Shown: positions 16,215 to 24,694 of the stretch, piece after piece
Layout: every line of letters begins with the position of its first letter
Position numbering within the stretch: the first letter of the stretch is position 1
NCBI RefSeq assembly: GCF_030410395.1
Contig: NZ_JAUHHF010000013.1
Coordinates: 32,544-96,543, forward strand
Source: Zwartia panacis
GTDB lineage: Bacteria; Pseudomonadota; Gammaproteobacteria; Burkholderiales; Burkholderiaceae_B
Length of the DNA: 64,000 nt
Reading direction: 5' to 3'
The notes under the pieces: model-generated
Told to the model about the DNA's origin: nothing
Seen by the model: only the letters and a program-made list of their open reading frames with translations
The model's database searches: none
Translations under genes and position numbers: made by a program

Positions 16215-17189
16215 ATGAAAGCAGTTGTCGTCACAAAGAGTGGATTTGAAATCGCTGATGTTCCCAAACCAACAGTGGGTCCGGAGCAAGTGTTGGTCAA
16301 AGTTCGCGCTTGCGGCTTGAATCGTGCGGACTTGGGTGTGCTCGCGGGAGGCGCGCACGGCAATGTGGGTGGCGTTGGCGCCATCCCCGGAATTGAATGG
16401 GCGGGAGAAGTTGTCGAAGTCGGCGCTCGCGTGCGAGGCTTCAAACCCGGTGATCGCGTCATGTGCTCTGGATCGTCAGGCTATGCGGAATATGCCGTGG
16501 CAGACTGGGGACGCGTCATGGATATTCCCAACCCTTCGATGTCTTTTGCACAGGCGGTCACATTACCCATTGCGATTCAGACAATGCACAACGCGATTGT
16601 GACTGTAGGTGAACTGCGAAAAGGCGAGACCGTCCTCGTTCAGGGCGCTTCCTCGGGCGTGGGTTTGATGGCGATGCAAATCGCCAAACTGATGGGGGCC
16701 AAGACAGTTATTGGAACCTCGACCACGGCTGAGAGGCGCGCTCAACTGACCAAATTCGGCGCGGATGTCGCGATCGATAATAGTGATCCGCAATGGCCAC
16801 AGCGCGCGATCGAAGCCAATGGCGGAAAGGGTGTCGATCTGATTATTGATCAGCTCTCTGGACCGTTCGGCACACAAAATCTTGAAGCCTGTGCAATTCT
16901 TGGACGTATCGTCAACGTTGGACGCATGGCCGGACGCTTTGCGGAGTTTGATTTCGATCTGCATGCGCTCAAGCGTATCAAATATACCGGCGTGACCTTC
17001 CGTACACGCAGTGTCGAAGAGGTTAGAAGCATTACCTCGCTGGCGTTGGGCGATCTCGGCGCTCACCTTGAGTCCGGCAAACTCGCACTCCCGATCGATA
17101 GCACCTTTGCATTCGCTGATATTGGTCAGGCTTTTGAGCGGATGCGGACAAACAAACATTTCGGAAAAATCGTCGCAACTCTGGACTAA
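16215..17189 (+). CDS. MDR oxidoreductase, quinone reductase-like
   Basis: This medium-chain dehydrogenase/reductase has 324 residues. The N-terminal domain carries ACGLNRADLGVL and GIEWAGEVVEVGARVRGFKP, and the Rossmann motif is VLVQGASSGVGLMAMQIAK near residues 138-156. No structural zinc cluster is seen, so a zinc-free NADPH:quinone or enoyl reductase is likely. It is a distant paralogue of the gene at 5508-6491. The PPOX gene begins 4 bases after its stop, indicating co-transcription. Confidence 0.87.
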   Translation: MKAVVVTKSGFEIADVPKPTVGPEQVLVKVRACGLNRADLGVLAGGAHGNVGGVGAIPGIEWAGEVVEVGARVRGFKPGDRVMCSGSSGYAEYAVADWGRVMDIPNPSMSFAQAVTLPIAIQTMHNAIVTVGELRKGETVLVQGASSGVGLMAMQIAKLMGAKTVIGTSTTAERRAQLTKFGADVAIDNSDPQWPQRAIEANGGKGVDLIIDQLSGPFGTQNLEACAILGRIVNVGRMAGRFAEFDFDLHALKRIKYTGVTFRTRSVEEVRSITSLALGDLGAHLESGKLALPIDSTFAFADIGQAFERMRTNKHFGKIVATLD

Positions 17190-17193
17190 TGTG

Positions 17194-17799
17194 ATGCGGA
17201 TTGAAACTCTCGCGCAACTCAGGACGCTCTATGCGACACCTAAAGAACGTGCGGTAAAAAAACAGTTGGCTGCACTTGATAGGCATTGCAAGCACTATAT
17301 CGGATTGTCGCCATTTGTCGTGCTCTCAAGCATGGGCGGTGATGAAGTGCTCGATGCATCGCCACGTGGCGGTGCACCAGGTTTCGTCAAGGTCCTCGAT
17401 GACAATACTCTGTTGATCCCGGATTCGCCCGGCAATAATCGTCTCGATACGCTGGAAAATATTATTCACACGGGGCGTCTTGGTTTGCTGTTTTTGATTC
17501 CCGGCGTGGATGAGACGCTGAGAGTGAATGGCCGCGCCGAGTTGAGTGTAGACCCTGAAGATATCGCACGCTGCACAACCGAGGTCCGTGCACCCAAGCT
17601 CGTGATTCGCGTGAGTGTTCAGCAAGCCTATCTGCATTGCGCAAAAGCGTTCATGCGTTCCAAACTCTGGGATGTTGACAGCCAAATCGAACGCAGTCGA
17701 TTGCCGACAATGGTTGACATGATTAACGAACAGGCAGCCATCGAAGGCGTGTTCGAGACACATGAAGAAATCATGCGGCGCTACAGAAGTGAATTATAA
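17194..17799 (+). CDS. FMN-binding PPOX-type flavoprotein (pyridoxamine 5'-phosphate oxidase family)
   Basis: This is a split-barrel flavoprotein of 201 residues, resembling the MSMEG_1061-type PPOX group. Key segments are FVVLSSMGGDEVLDASPRGG and FVKVLDDNTLLIPDSPGNNR, which form the FMN pocket, followed by LDTLENIIHTGRLGLLFLIP. ATG 17194 lies just after the preceding stop; a GTG at 17191 is an alternative. It probably carries out an FMN or F420-type redox step; the substrate is unknown. It is translationally close to the MDR gene upstream and a CoA-transferase downstream. Confidence 0.85.
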   Translation: MRIETLAQLRTLYATPKERAVKKQLAALDRHCKHYIGLSPFVVLSSMGGDEVLDASPRGGAPGFVKVLDDNTLLIPDSPGNNRLDTLENIIHTGRLGLLFLIPGVDETLRVNGRAELSVDPEDIARCTTEVRAPKLVIRVSVQQAYLHCAKAFMRSKLWDVDSQIERSRLPTMVDMINEQAAIEGVFETHEEIMRRYRSEL

Positions 17800-17832
17800 A
17801 AATAATTGATCAGCATGGGATGAGACAAAGAT

Positions 17833-19071
17833 ATGACGGCACCACTTGCAGGGATTAAGGTTGTTGAAATCAGTGTGGCCATGGCGGGACCGTTTTGCGG
17901 CATGCTATTGGGCGACTATGGTGCTGATGTCATCAAAATAGAGCGGACAGGTGTCGGTGATGATAGTCGGGCCTGGTCGCCATATTTTCACGGTGCGATG
18001 GGTTATTACTATGCCGCTGCGAATCGAAACAAGCGTGGCATGGCGCTTGATCTGAAAACTGAAGAGGGCGTGCGGATTGCGCGTGCGCTGATCGAAGACG
18101 CCGATGTGCTGGTGCATAACTACAGAGTGGGCGCATTGGAGCGTTTGGGTCTGGATTACGAAAGTTTGTCTCGTGTGAATCCGCGGTTGATATATTGCGC
18201 GATCAGTGGTTTTGGCGCGAGTGGTCCTCTGAGTAAAGAGCCTGCGAATGACTTGTTTATGCAGGCTTACGCAGGGTCCATGAGCATCACTGGTGATCCC
18301 GAGGGGAGTCCGGCAAAGATGGGCATGTCGGTCGCCGATGTTGGAGGCGGTATGTTCGGCGCAATCGGCGTGATGATGGCGTTGGAAACTAGGCATCGAA
18401 CCGGGCGCGGACAACGTGTCGACACCTCGTTGCTTGAAGGGCATATGGCAATGCTGGCTCAATTTTTCACGCGTTATTTTTCAAGTGGCGAGGTTCCCGG
18501 GCCAAGCGGAAGTGGCGCGTTGACGAGCCCCACCTATCGCGCGTATCAGGCGAGCGATCAATGGATTGTGATCTCTGCGTTCAATCAACGCATGTGGAAG
18601 GGGCTGTGCGCAGCGCTTGAGCAACCAGACTGGCTCGAAGATCCGCGCTTTATCGATCCACAGATGCGCTCGTTGAATCGACCCCTTTTGATCCAGATGA
18701 TTGGTGATGTTGTGATCAAACATCCTTTGGCATATTGGGAAAAACGTTTAAAAGAAAACGATGTTCCGTGTTCTCCTGTGAATACGATTGACAAAGTCGT
18801 TGAGCAGCCTCAGGTGCACGCACGAGAGATGGTTCAGGAAATCGAGCTAGAAGGTCTGGGGATGATGGCGATGGCTGGCTTGCCGATCAAGTTCAGCGAG
18901 TCGCCAGGATCGGTGCGACTGCCACCTCCTCGACTCGGTCAACATACTGCGGAAATTTTAAAAGAAATGGGGTATCCCCAAGAGCGAATCGCGGCACTTG
19001 CCCACCAAGGCGCGATTGGTCTTGATCCGGGATGGGTGAAGATGGAGGCTACTCCGAGCTCTCCGGGATAA
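17833..19071 (+). CDS. CaiB/BaiF family (class III) CoA-transferase
   Basis: This 412-residue enzyme transfers CoA between carboxylic acids by a covalent anhydride mechanism on an Asp. The N-terminus LAGIKVVEISVAMAGPFCGM and GDYGADVIKIER are family signatures. The catalytic Asp is Asp140, in KEPANDLFMQAYAG. The C-terminal PPPRLGQHTAEILKEMGY is also typical. Its 3' end overlaps that of the convergent tctA by 23 bases, so no terminator separates them. The acid substrate is unknown. Confidence 0.92.
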   Translation: MTAPLAGIKVVEISVAMAGPFCGMLLGDYGADVIKIERTGVGDDSRAWSPYFHGAMGYYYAAANRNKRGMALDLKTEEGVRIARALIEDADVLVHNYRVGALERLGLDYESLSRVNPRLIYCAISGFGASGPLSKEPANDLFMQAYAGSMSITGDPEGSPAKMGMSVADVGGGMFGAIGVMMALETRHRTGRGQRVDTSLLEGHMAMLAQFFTRYFSSGEVPGPSGSGALTSPTYRAYQASDQWIVISAFNQRMWKGLCAALEQPDWLEDPRFIDPQMRSLNRPLLIQMIGDVVIKHPLAYWEKRLKENDVPCSPVNTIDKVVEQPQVHAREMVQEIELEGLGMMAMAGLPIKFSESPGSVRLPPPRLGQHTAEILKEMGYPQERIAALAHQGAIGLDPGWVKMEATPSSPG

Positions 19072-20575
19072 GCTTTTTGACCTTGATGCCGAACAGCTTC
19101 CCGTACAGTGAGCGAAGCGGTTCGAGCATCATGACGAGGATGACAACGCTCCAGATACTCACCGCGATTGGACTGGTATAAAACACTGAAACATCGCCCA
19201 GACTCATGAATAAGCCTTCCCGCAGATGTTTTTCGATCAAGGGTCCCAGCACCACACCCACAACCATTGGTGCAAGCTGGAATTCAAGTTTGCGCAGTAC
19301 ATATCCAATCAGTGCGATGATCCACAGCATGTAAACGTCCACCATGCTGTTGCGCACGCTGTAGCATCCCACAGTGGCAACCATCAAGATGATTGGCAGG
19401 AAAACGTGATTGGGTACACGCAAGAGGCTGACCCAGACACCGATGAGAGGGATATTCAAAATAACCAGCATGGCATTGCCGATCAGCATGGATGCGATGA
19501 CACCCCAGAATATTTCAGGGTGAGAGGTCATCATCATGGGACCTGGCTGCACACCATGCACCATCATGGCAGCCAGCATCAAGGCCGTGACGGAACCAAA
19601 CGGGATTCCCAGCGCGAGCAAAGGCACCATAGATGAAGTCGCGGCCGCGTTGTTGGCTGTTTCTGGGCCCGCCACGCCCTCGATTGCTCCCTCTCCGAGT
19701 TGTTCTTTATGTTTCGATACGCCTTTTTCCAGACGATAGGACGCGAAGCTCGCCATCGTGGCGGATGGGCCGGGTAACAATCCAAGCACGAATCCTATCG
19801 CGGTGCCTCGACCATAAGGTCCCCAGGATCGACGCCACTCTTCGCGAGAGGGAAACATTTCTTTGAGCTTGACGTGAATGGGTTTGCCTTGTTTTTGTAA
19901 AGATTCAATGACGGACATGATCTCTGTCAAGCCATACAGCCCGACAACGAGTGCGACAAGCTCGACTCCGAGTGTGAGATCCGACACGCCAAAAGTAAAG
20001 CGATCAGCGCCTGTCACCATCTCCTGGCCAATTGTGCTGAGCATCAATCCAATCGCCATCGGAAAAATACCGGCAGCAAGTGTGCCGCCGGAGATTCTTG
20101 AAAATAACAAAAGACCACCCGCGGTGAGTGCGAAAAATTCAGCTGGACCAAAAAGCAGACCAACATTGGCGAGTGCCGGGGCAAAGAGCATCACACCTAA
20201 AACAGATAAGCCTCCGCCCACAAAAGAGCCAATCGCGACGATCGTGAGTACCGCGCCTGCGCGTCCTTTTTTGGTGAGCTTGTAGCCATCAATACATGTG
20301 ATGACGGATGCCGACTCGCCGGGCATATTAATCAGGACTGCGGTCGTTGAGCCACCATACATCGCGCCGTAATACATGCCCGCCATCATGATCAGCCCGC
20401 TGGTGGGATCCAGTGAGTAACTGAGTGGCAAAATCATGGCGATGCCCGCAGTAGGTCCAAGCCCCGGAAGTACACCGATCAAGGTGCCCGCGAGCGCTCC
20501 GACTAGTGCAGCAAGCAGATTGTTCCAGGTGAATGCGACACTCAGACCATAGAGAAGCCCGTCAATTGCCTCCAT
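19049..20575 (-). CDS. tctA: Tripartite tricarboxylate transporter large permease TctA
   Basis: This large membrane subunit of a TTT-family secondary transporter has 508 residues and about 12 hydrophobic helices. The repeated family signatures are GTLIGVLPGLGPTAGIAMILP and GMYYGAMYGGSTTAVLINMPG in the first half and GFVLGLLPGPSATMASFASY and GVAGPETANNAAATSSMVPL in the second. It starts one base after the tctB stop (translationally coupled). It is the last gene of block 1, whose binding protein is encoded at the far 5' end, with catabolic genes between them. Confidence 0.94.
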   Translation of the reverse strand: MEAIDGLLYGLSVAFTWNNLLAALVGALAGTLIGVLPGLGPTAGIAMILPLSYSLDPTSGLIMMAGMYYGAMYGGSTTAVLINMPGESASVITCIDGYKLTKKGRAGAVLTIVAIGSFVGGGLSVLGVMLFAPALANVGLLFGPAEFFALTAGGLLLFSRISGGTLAAGIFPMAIGLMLSTIGQEMVTGADRFTFGVSDLTLGVELVALVVGLYGLTEIMSVIESLQKQGKPIHVKLKEMFPSREEWRRSWGPYGRGTAIGFVLGLLPGPSATMASFASYRLEKGVSKHKEQLGEGAIEGVAGPETANNAAATSSMVPLLALGIPFGSVTALMLAAMMVHGVQPGPMMMTSHPEIFWGVIASMLIGNAMLVILNIPLIGVWVSLLRVPNHVFLPIILMVATVGCYSVRNSMVDVYMLWIIALIGYVLRKLEFQLAPMVVGVVLGPLIEKHLREGLFMSLGDVSVFYTSPIAVSIWSVVILVMMLEPLRSLYGKLFGIKVKKLIPESSE

Positions 20576-20576
20576 A

Positions 20577-21059
20577 CTAGCTCCTGAAGATTTCGATGAG
20601 GATTCCGGCTGGCATGGGAACCTTGAGTATCGTGATAAAAATAATATGGATCGCAGCGGTCATCAGAAAGGCATACAGAGCGCTGCGCTGCCAGGTCAGA
20701 TCGGAGATCAGACGAATAAGCAGCGTGCAAAAAATGATGCTGCTCAAAGAAAAGCCCGCCCAGGGAATCGTCACAAAATAAATCAAAAGCAAACCGATAA
20801 GCTTGAGCAGTCGCGATCGATCTGCGCCCTCTGGCAGATCCAGCGCTGGACTATGTCGTCTGTGTCGCCACCCTTCCCAGAGGGAAGACAGACTTGCCGC
20901 CAAGAGTATGCCCGCAACCAAAATCGGAAAAACGCCTGCGCCGGGTTGATCCATCTCTCCCATCGGAAGATCTAGGGTCATATGCAGGTAGCCCGAGGAC
21001 AGTAAAATCCCGACAATACCAGCCCAGATATATCCCTTGCTACGACTGATGACATGCAC
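20577..21059 (-). CDS. tctB: Tripartite tricarboxylate transporter small subunit TctB
   Basis: This small membrane subunit of a TTT transporter has 160 residues and four hydrophobic helices. The usual first helix is followed by the conserved acidic/Gly-Pro turn (MGEMDQPGAGVFPILVAGIL), and the C-terminus ends in the VPMPAGILIEIF segment common to the family. It sits 14 bases after the CoA-transferase at 21074 and one base before tctA in transcription order. It forms the membrane complex with TctA. Confidence 0.9.
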   Translation of the reverse strand: MHVISRSKGYIWAGIVGILLSSGYLHMTLDLPMGEMDQPGAGVFPILVAGILLAASLSSLWEGWRHRRHSPALDLPEGADRSRLLKLIGLLLIYFVTIPWAGFSLSSIIFCTLLIRLISDLTWQRSALYAFLMTAAIHIIFITILKVPMPAGILIEIFRS

Positions 21060-21073
21060 AGTGGGCTCTCCTC

Positions 21074-22411
21074 TTACTTGTTGCGGTAGTCAGGGTCGAC
21101 AGCGACAAGGGTTTTAAGTCTTAGCATCGATTCGGTATCCATTGTTCCCGATAGTCCTGGATTGGTGGGGCAGTCGGACACCACATTAGAAGCCTTAAGC
21201 GCCTGAATCTGTTTGGGTGTTTTCCCGAGTATGTCTCTGAGGATACTGTCGTTATCTTCGGCGAAACGCGGACCGGGTTTTTTAATATGGGCATCGCGAA
21301 ACCGCAATTTGTAAGGCCTTCCAATGATGGGGCGCTCCCCAATCGGTTCTGGATGAAGAACGGTTTCGTAAAACTTGCGTTGCTTGAGATGAGGGTCTCT
21401 GAGGAGATCTCGACTATTTAAAACAGGAGCGGCTGCAATCCCGTGAGCTTGTAGTTGTTCAAAAAGATCCTTTGGACTACGCGTCATGCACCATTCGGCG
21501 ACGATCTTGTTCACGACCTCTCTATTGATCCGTCTTGCGGGTGCAGAAAAAAAGCGCGGATCCGATGCGAGCTCCGGCTTTTGCATCAGGGACGTCAGCG
21601 CAGCCCATTGTGTATCCGTTCGAACAGTCAGTGCAAGCCATTGATCTTCACCCTGGGCCCGATATAGATTGCTCGGAACATGTTCAGGATGTTCGTTGCC
21701 CATTCTGACGGGTTCGGTACCGTCCAATTGCTTTTGTAAAAGCGGTTCGGGCATCAGGGCGACACCAAGCTGATACATCCCTACATCGATCCACTGGCCT
21801 TGACCTGTTTTTCGCATGTGCGCGATGGCCGCCCATAATGCATTGAGGCCTGCCCAGCAGGCGATGAAATCAGGATAGGACTGTCCGACTTTCCAAGGCT
21901 TGTCATCCCGATACCCTGTGTAAAACGTAATGCCCATCGTGGCTTCCAAGGTCGTGCCTTGGCTTGGAAACGAAGACCAGGGTCCCGTAGAACCATAGCC
22001 CGTATTGGACAGCATGATCAATGATGGTTTTATTTTTTTGAGTTCGTCGTAATTCAAGCCCCATTTACGCATCACGCGGGGCGTGAAGTTTTCCAGGACG
22101 ATGTCGCTCTTGGCGACAAGTTCCCGAAACAGTTCTTGGCCTTGTGGCTGGCCCAAGTCCATCGCGAGTGAACGTTTACCGCGATTCACGACATAAAAAA
22201 TTCCGGATCGATTCCAGGGATCTTGCGCGGGATCATTATCGAGGTATGGTCCAAAGGCTCGACCACGTGTTTGATCAAGTTTATGTGGCGCTTCGATCTT
22301 GATGACTTCCGCACCCAGGTCACTCAATAGGCCCGCCATGTAGGGAACCGCGAAAACATAAGACAGGTCTAGGACGCGGATGCCGTTGAGCGGCAGGGTG
22401 GGTTGAGTCAT
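21074..22411 (-). CDS. CaiB/BaiF family protein, catalytic Asp apparently replaced
   Basis: This class III CoA-transferase homologue has 445 residues. The family N-terminus (LNGIRVLDLSYVFAVPYMAG, LGAEVIKIEAPHKLD) and NRGKRSLAMDLGQPQGQEL are clear. Aligned to the other CoA-transferases here, the position of the catalytic Asp falls on Gly152 (segment FPSQGTTLEATMG). It may therefore be a non-catalytic partner, or may use another residue. It overlaps the upstream CoA-transferase by 4 bases, which suggests a heteromer. The extra C-terminal tail (about 30 residues) is also unusual. Confidence 0.88.
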   Translation of the reverse strand: MTQPTLPLNGIRVLDLSYVFAVPYMAGLLSDLGAEVIKIEAPHKLDQTRGRAFGPYLDNDPAQDPWNRSGIFYVVNRGKRSLAMDLGQPQGQELFRELVAKSDIVLENFTPRVMRKWGLNYDELKKIKPSLIMLSNTGYGSTGPWSSFPSQGTTLEATMGITFYTGYRDDKPWKVGQSYPDFIACWAGLNALWAAIAHMRKTGQGQWIDVGMYQLGVALMPEPLLQKQLDGTEPVRMGNEHPEHVPSNLYRAQGEDQWLALTVRTDTQWAALTSLMQKPELASDPRFFSAPARRINREVVNKIVAEWCMTRSPKDLFEQLQAHGIAAAPVLNSRDLLRDPHLKQRKFYETVLHPEPIGERPIIGRPYKLRFRDAHIKKPGPRFAEDNDSILRDILGKTPKQIQALKASNVVSDCPTNPGLSGTMDTESMLRLKTLVAVDPDYRNK

Positions 22412-23583
22412 CTGCCTCTCCCAATCTGTGCGAGTATTTCAGTGCGATGCTCGTCGAGCGTGGGTGAGCGGCGACGCACCGATGTGGGGGTGAGTGACAG
22501 CTTGGCGAGCTCGGCTGGAAAGCGCAGTTGTGTGGATGTCGCAGGATGATCTATTTCGACGAAAGACTGTCGTTCTTTTAAATGTTCGCAATGCAATAAA
22601 TCTTCGGCACTTTGCACAACTCCCAGAAGCAATCGTTTTTGTGCCCCGGCCAGAAACACTTCTTTCGCATCGCGATCCGCCACGCACTCTTCAAGCAGTG
22701 CTTTGACTTCGGCGACACGTTTTTCACGCTCTGGCGGACTTGAAAAACGTTTCTCCAAAAACTCTGGGCGATCGAATAGTTCGGCAAACGTTTCAAATGG
22801 CGCTCCACCTCCCGTTTGAAATGCAAGATAGCCCTTGCGCGTTGCGATGGGCTCCCCGGCAAAGGGATCTTGCACGATCGCTCGTCTGCCTTGAACGGCC
22901 CCCAGGAACGCGTAATAGGACTGGTTGAGAACCAGCTCAGACGCGAGACATTCGTGTATGGAGACATCGACATGTTCGCCAAACTGATCGGCTTGCGCGG
23001 CCGTATAGGCCATGATCGAGGCATACGCAGCCGTCAATCCTGCACAATAAAATGATTGTGACAAGCCGTGTTTCAGAGGCTCACGATCAACTTGTCCACT
23101 GATTTGCATGATGCCGCTTAAAGCCTGCAACGTCAGATCGCTCGCGGCGTATTGTGCATAGGGCCCGGTTTGTCCAAAGTTGGTCACTGAGGTGACTACA
23201 AGCTTAGGTTGCCAGTCGAGTAATTGGTCCACACCAAGGCCCCAGCTCTCTAAGCGGCCGGGTCGGAAACTTTCGATCACGATGTCGCTTTGCTCGACCA
23301 GTTTTTGAAGCGTCGGTTTGTTTTCAGCGAGTCTTAAATCCAGCGCAAGGCTCCGTTTATTCCAGTTGAGATACTGGAACAACAGACTTTGCTCGGGGAA
23401 CGGAGCATCTTGCTTGAGCGGTGGCAGCGTGCGGGCAAAGTCTCCGGTAATCGGACGCTCGATCTTGATCACATCCGCACCATGGTCGCCCAGCAGCCGA
23501 GCCGCAAACGGCCCGGCGATACCGTGACTCAGGTCAAGAACGCGTAGTCCGGTCAAGGCGCCGTCAGGATCAGTCTGTGCCAT
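22408..23583 (-). CDS. CaiB/BaiF family CoA-transferase
   Basis: This class III CoA-transferase has 391 residues. The signatures are LTGLRVLDLSHGIAGPFAAR, GDHGADVIKIERP and NKRSLALDLRL. The catalytic Asp is Asp149 in YAASDLTLQALSG. The gene overlaps the next CoA-transferase by 4 bases (ATGA), so the two products are probably made in equal amounts. It follows the two MaoC-like half genes in the operon. It probably activates the acid brought in by the TTT transporter; the CoA donor is unknown. Confidence 0.9.
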   Translation of the reverse strand: MAQTDPDGALTGLRVLDLSHGIAGPFAARLLGDHGADVIKIERPITGDFARTLPPLKQDAPFPEQSLLFQYLNWNKRSLALDLRLAENKPTLQKLVEQSDIVIESFRPGRLESWGLGVDQLLDWQPKLVVTSVTNFGQTGPYAQYAASDLTLQALSGIMQISGQVDREPLKHGLSQSFYCAGLTAAYASIMAYTAAQADQFGEHVDVSIHECLASELVLNQSYYAFLGAVQGRRAIVQDPFAGEPIATRKGYLAFQTGGGAPFETFAELFDRPEFLEKRFSSPPEREKRVAEVKALLEECVADRDAKEVFLAGAQKRLLLGVVQSAEDLLHCEHLKERQSFVEIDHPATSTQLRFPAELAKLSLTPTSVRRRSPTLDEHRTEILAQIGRGR

Positions 23584-23616
23584 GCGCGCTACCTGCTCGT
23601 TGAATACATGAACCTA

Positions 23617-24099
23617 TTAGAGCTTAGGTGGAACAAAGGGATAGGGAAGTGGTTTGCCATTCTTGTAAGGCAGGGCGACAGTCGCCGTACCGGGGGTCGA
23701 CTCCTTGCCTGCATCATTGATAATGCCCAGTTCGATATCGATCAGTCCAAAATCGGGACCCTCCCGTTTACCTGTGACGCGACCCCAGACACGGACTGTT
23801 TCTTCGACAAGATTCATCGCTCTGAACTGGAAGCTGGCTTTCCAGGCCCACCCTTGAGGGCCCGCCCAATCAGCAAGAAGTTGCATCACGAATTGTTGTT
23901 TGAGAGAGCCATTGATTAACAAACCTGGCAACTTGTCGTGCTCCATCGCAAAGGGTTTGTCGTAGTGAATTTTGTGCCAGTTTTCCATGGCGGCAGACCA
24001 ACGCATCAGGTGCGCCGTTGTCAGGGGACCCTTTTCCAATCCGGGAATGTCTGAACCAATGATGACATCCTCAAAGTAAGGTGTTTTGCCGAGTGCCAT
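23617..24099 (-). CDS. MaoC-like hot-dog dehydratase subunit (C-terminal half type)
   Basis: This is a single hot-dog domain of 160 residues, related to the C-terminal half of two-domain MaoC/mesaconyl-CoA hydratase-type proteins. PLTTAHLMRWSAAMENWHKIHYDKPFA carries the Asn/His dyad region of MaoC hydratases, and LPGLLINGSLKQQFVMQLLADW is the substrate-tunnel helix. ATG 24099 sits one base after the upstream stop with AGGAGG seven bases ahead. It very probably pairs with the product of the adjacent gene (24101-24631) to form one active hydratase. Confidence 0.85.
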   Translation of the reverse strand: MALGKTPYFEDVIIGSDIPGLEKGPLTTAHLMRWSAAMENWHKIHYDKPFAMEHDKLPGLLINGSLKQQFVMQLLADWAGPQGWAWKASFQFRAMNLVEETVRVWGRVTGKREGPDFGLIDIELGIINDAGKESTPGTATVALPYKNGKPLPYPFVPPKL

Positions 24100-24100
24100 G

Positions 24101-24631
24101 TCATTTCCTCCGGATCTGTGTGCGACGGGTGCGGATGAGTAGCTCACCTTCACTATTGCGATATTCTGACTCGGTCACGACCAGGATGATCGGTCCCTTG
24201 CTTGTTTCTTTTTCTGTAATGTCCGCGTAACGGGAAGTCAGTTTGACTGTTTCCCCGTGACGGGCATAACGAAAGAACTCGATCTCGGATCCACCATTGA
24301 GCAGCGCGTAGCCGGCCAAGGGTTCAATCGCTGGTAATCCTTGCGAGCTTGTCGCCGCGACAATGCCATCGAAGTCAGGATTTCGCGCGTTGTCCTGAAT
24401 TGGATCCGGCTCACCAAAAGCGCGCCGAAACATATGGTTCGGAAACAACGGTGGCGCGACAGGTCCTCCGTAGCGCGCGTTATTTTCGCAAGCAGTGTTG
24501 AAAATAGGATCTTCATACATGATGGCTTGCGCGTAACGACGAACCGCGCCGCGCTCGACTGTATCGCAAGCGATCTCGGTTTCGGATTGCACACCGATAT
24601 ATTTCTTGAGTGACTCAGAAAGAGCAGACAT
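24101..24631 (-). CDS. FAS1/MaoC N-terminal-type hot-dog dehydratase subunit
   Basis: This is a 176-residue hot-dog protein resembling the N-terminal half of two-domain acyl-CoA dehydratases. The segment ERGAVRRYAQAIMYEDPIFN followed by YGGPVAPPLFPNHMFRRAF is typical of this half, and the C-terminal REG-like basic end closes the barrel. The stop is one base from the next start. A fused version of both halves is encoded at 39024-40169, which supports the pairing. It is expected to hydrate or dehydrate a CoA ester; the specificity is unknown. Confidence 0.85.
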   Translation of the reverse strand: MSALSESLKKYIGVQSETEIACDTVERGAVRRYAQAIMYEDPIFNTACENNARYGGPVAPPLFPNHMFRRAFGEPDPIQDNARNPDFDGIVAATSSQGLPAIEPLAGYALLNGGSEIEFFRYARHGETVKLTSRYADITEKETSKGPIILVVTESEYRNSEGELLIRTRRTQIRRK

Positions 24632-24694
24632 GCTGGACCTCTTTATGTGAATACAAATAAACGTTGATTGATCGACAGTTTCGAAGTGAAGGCT

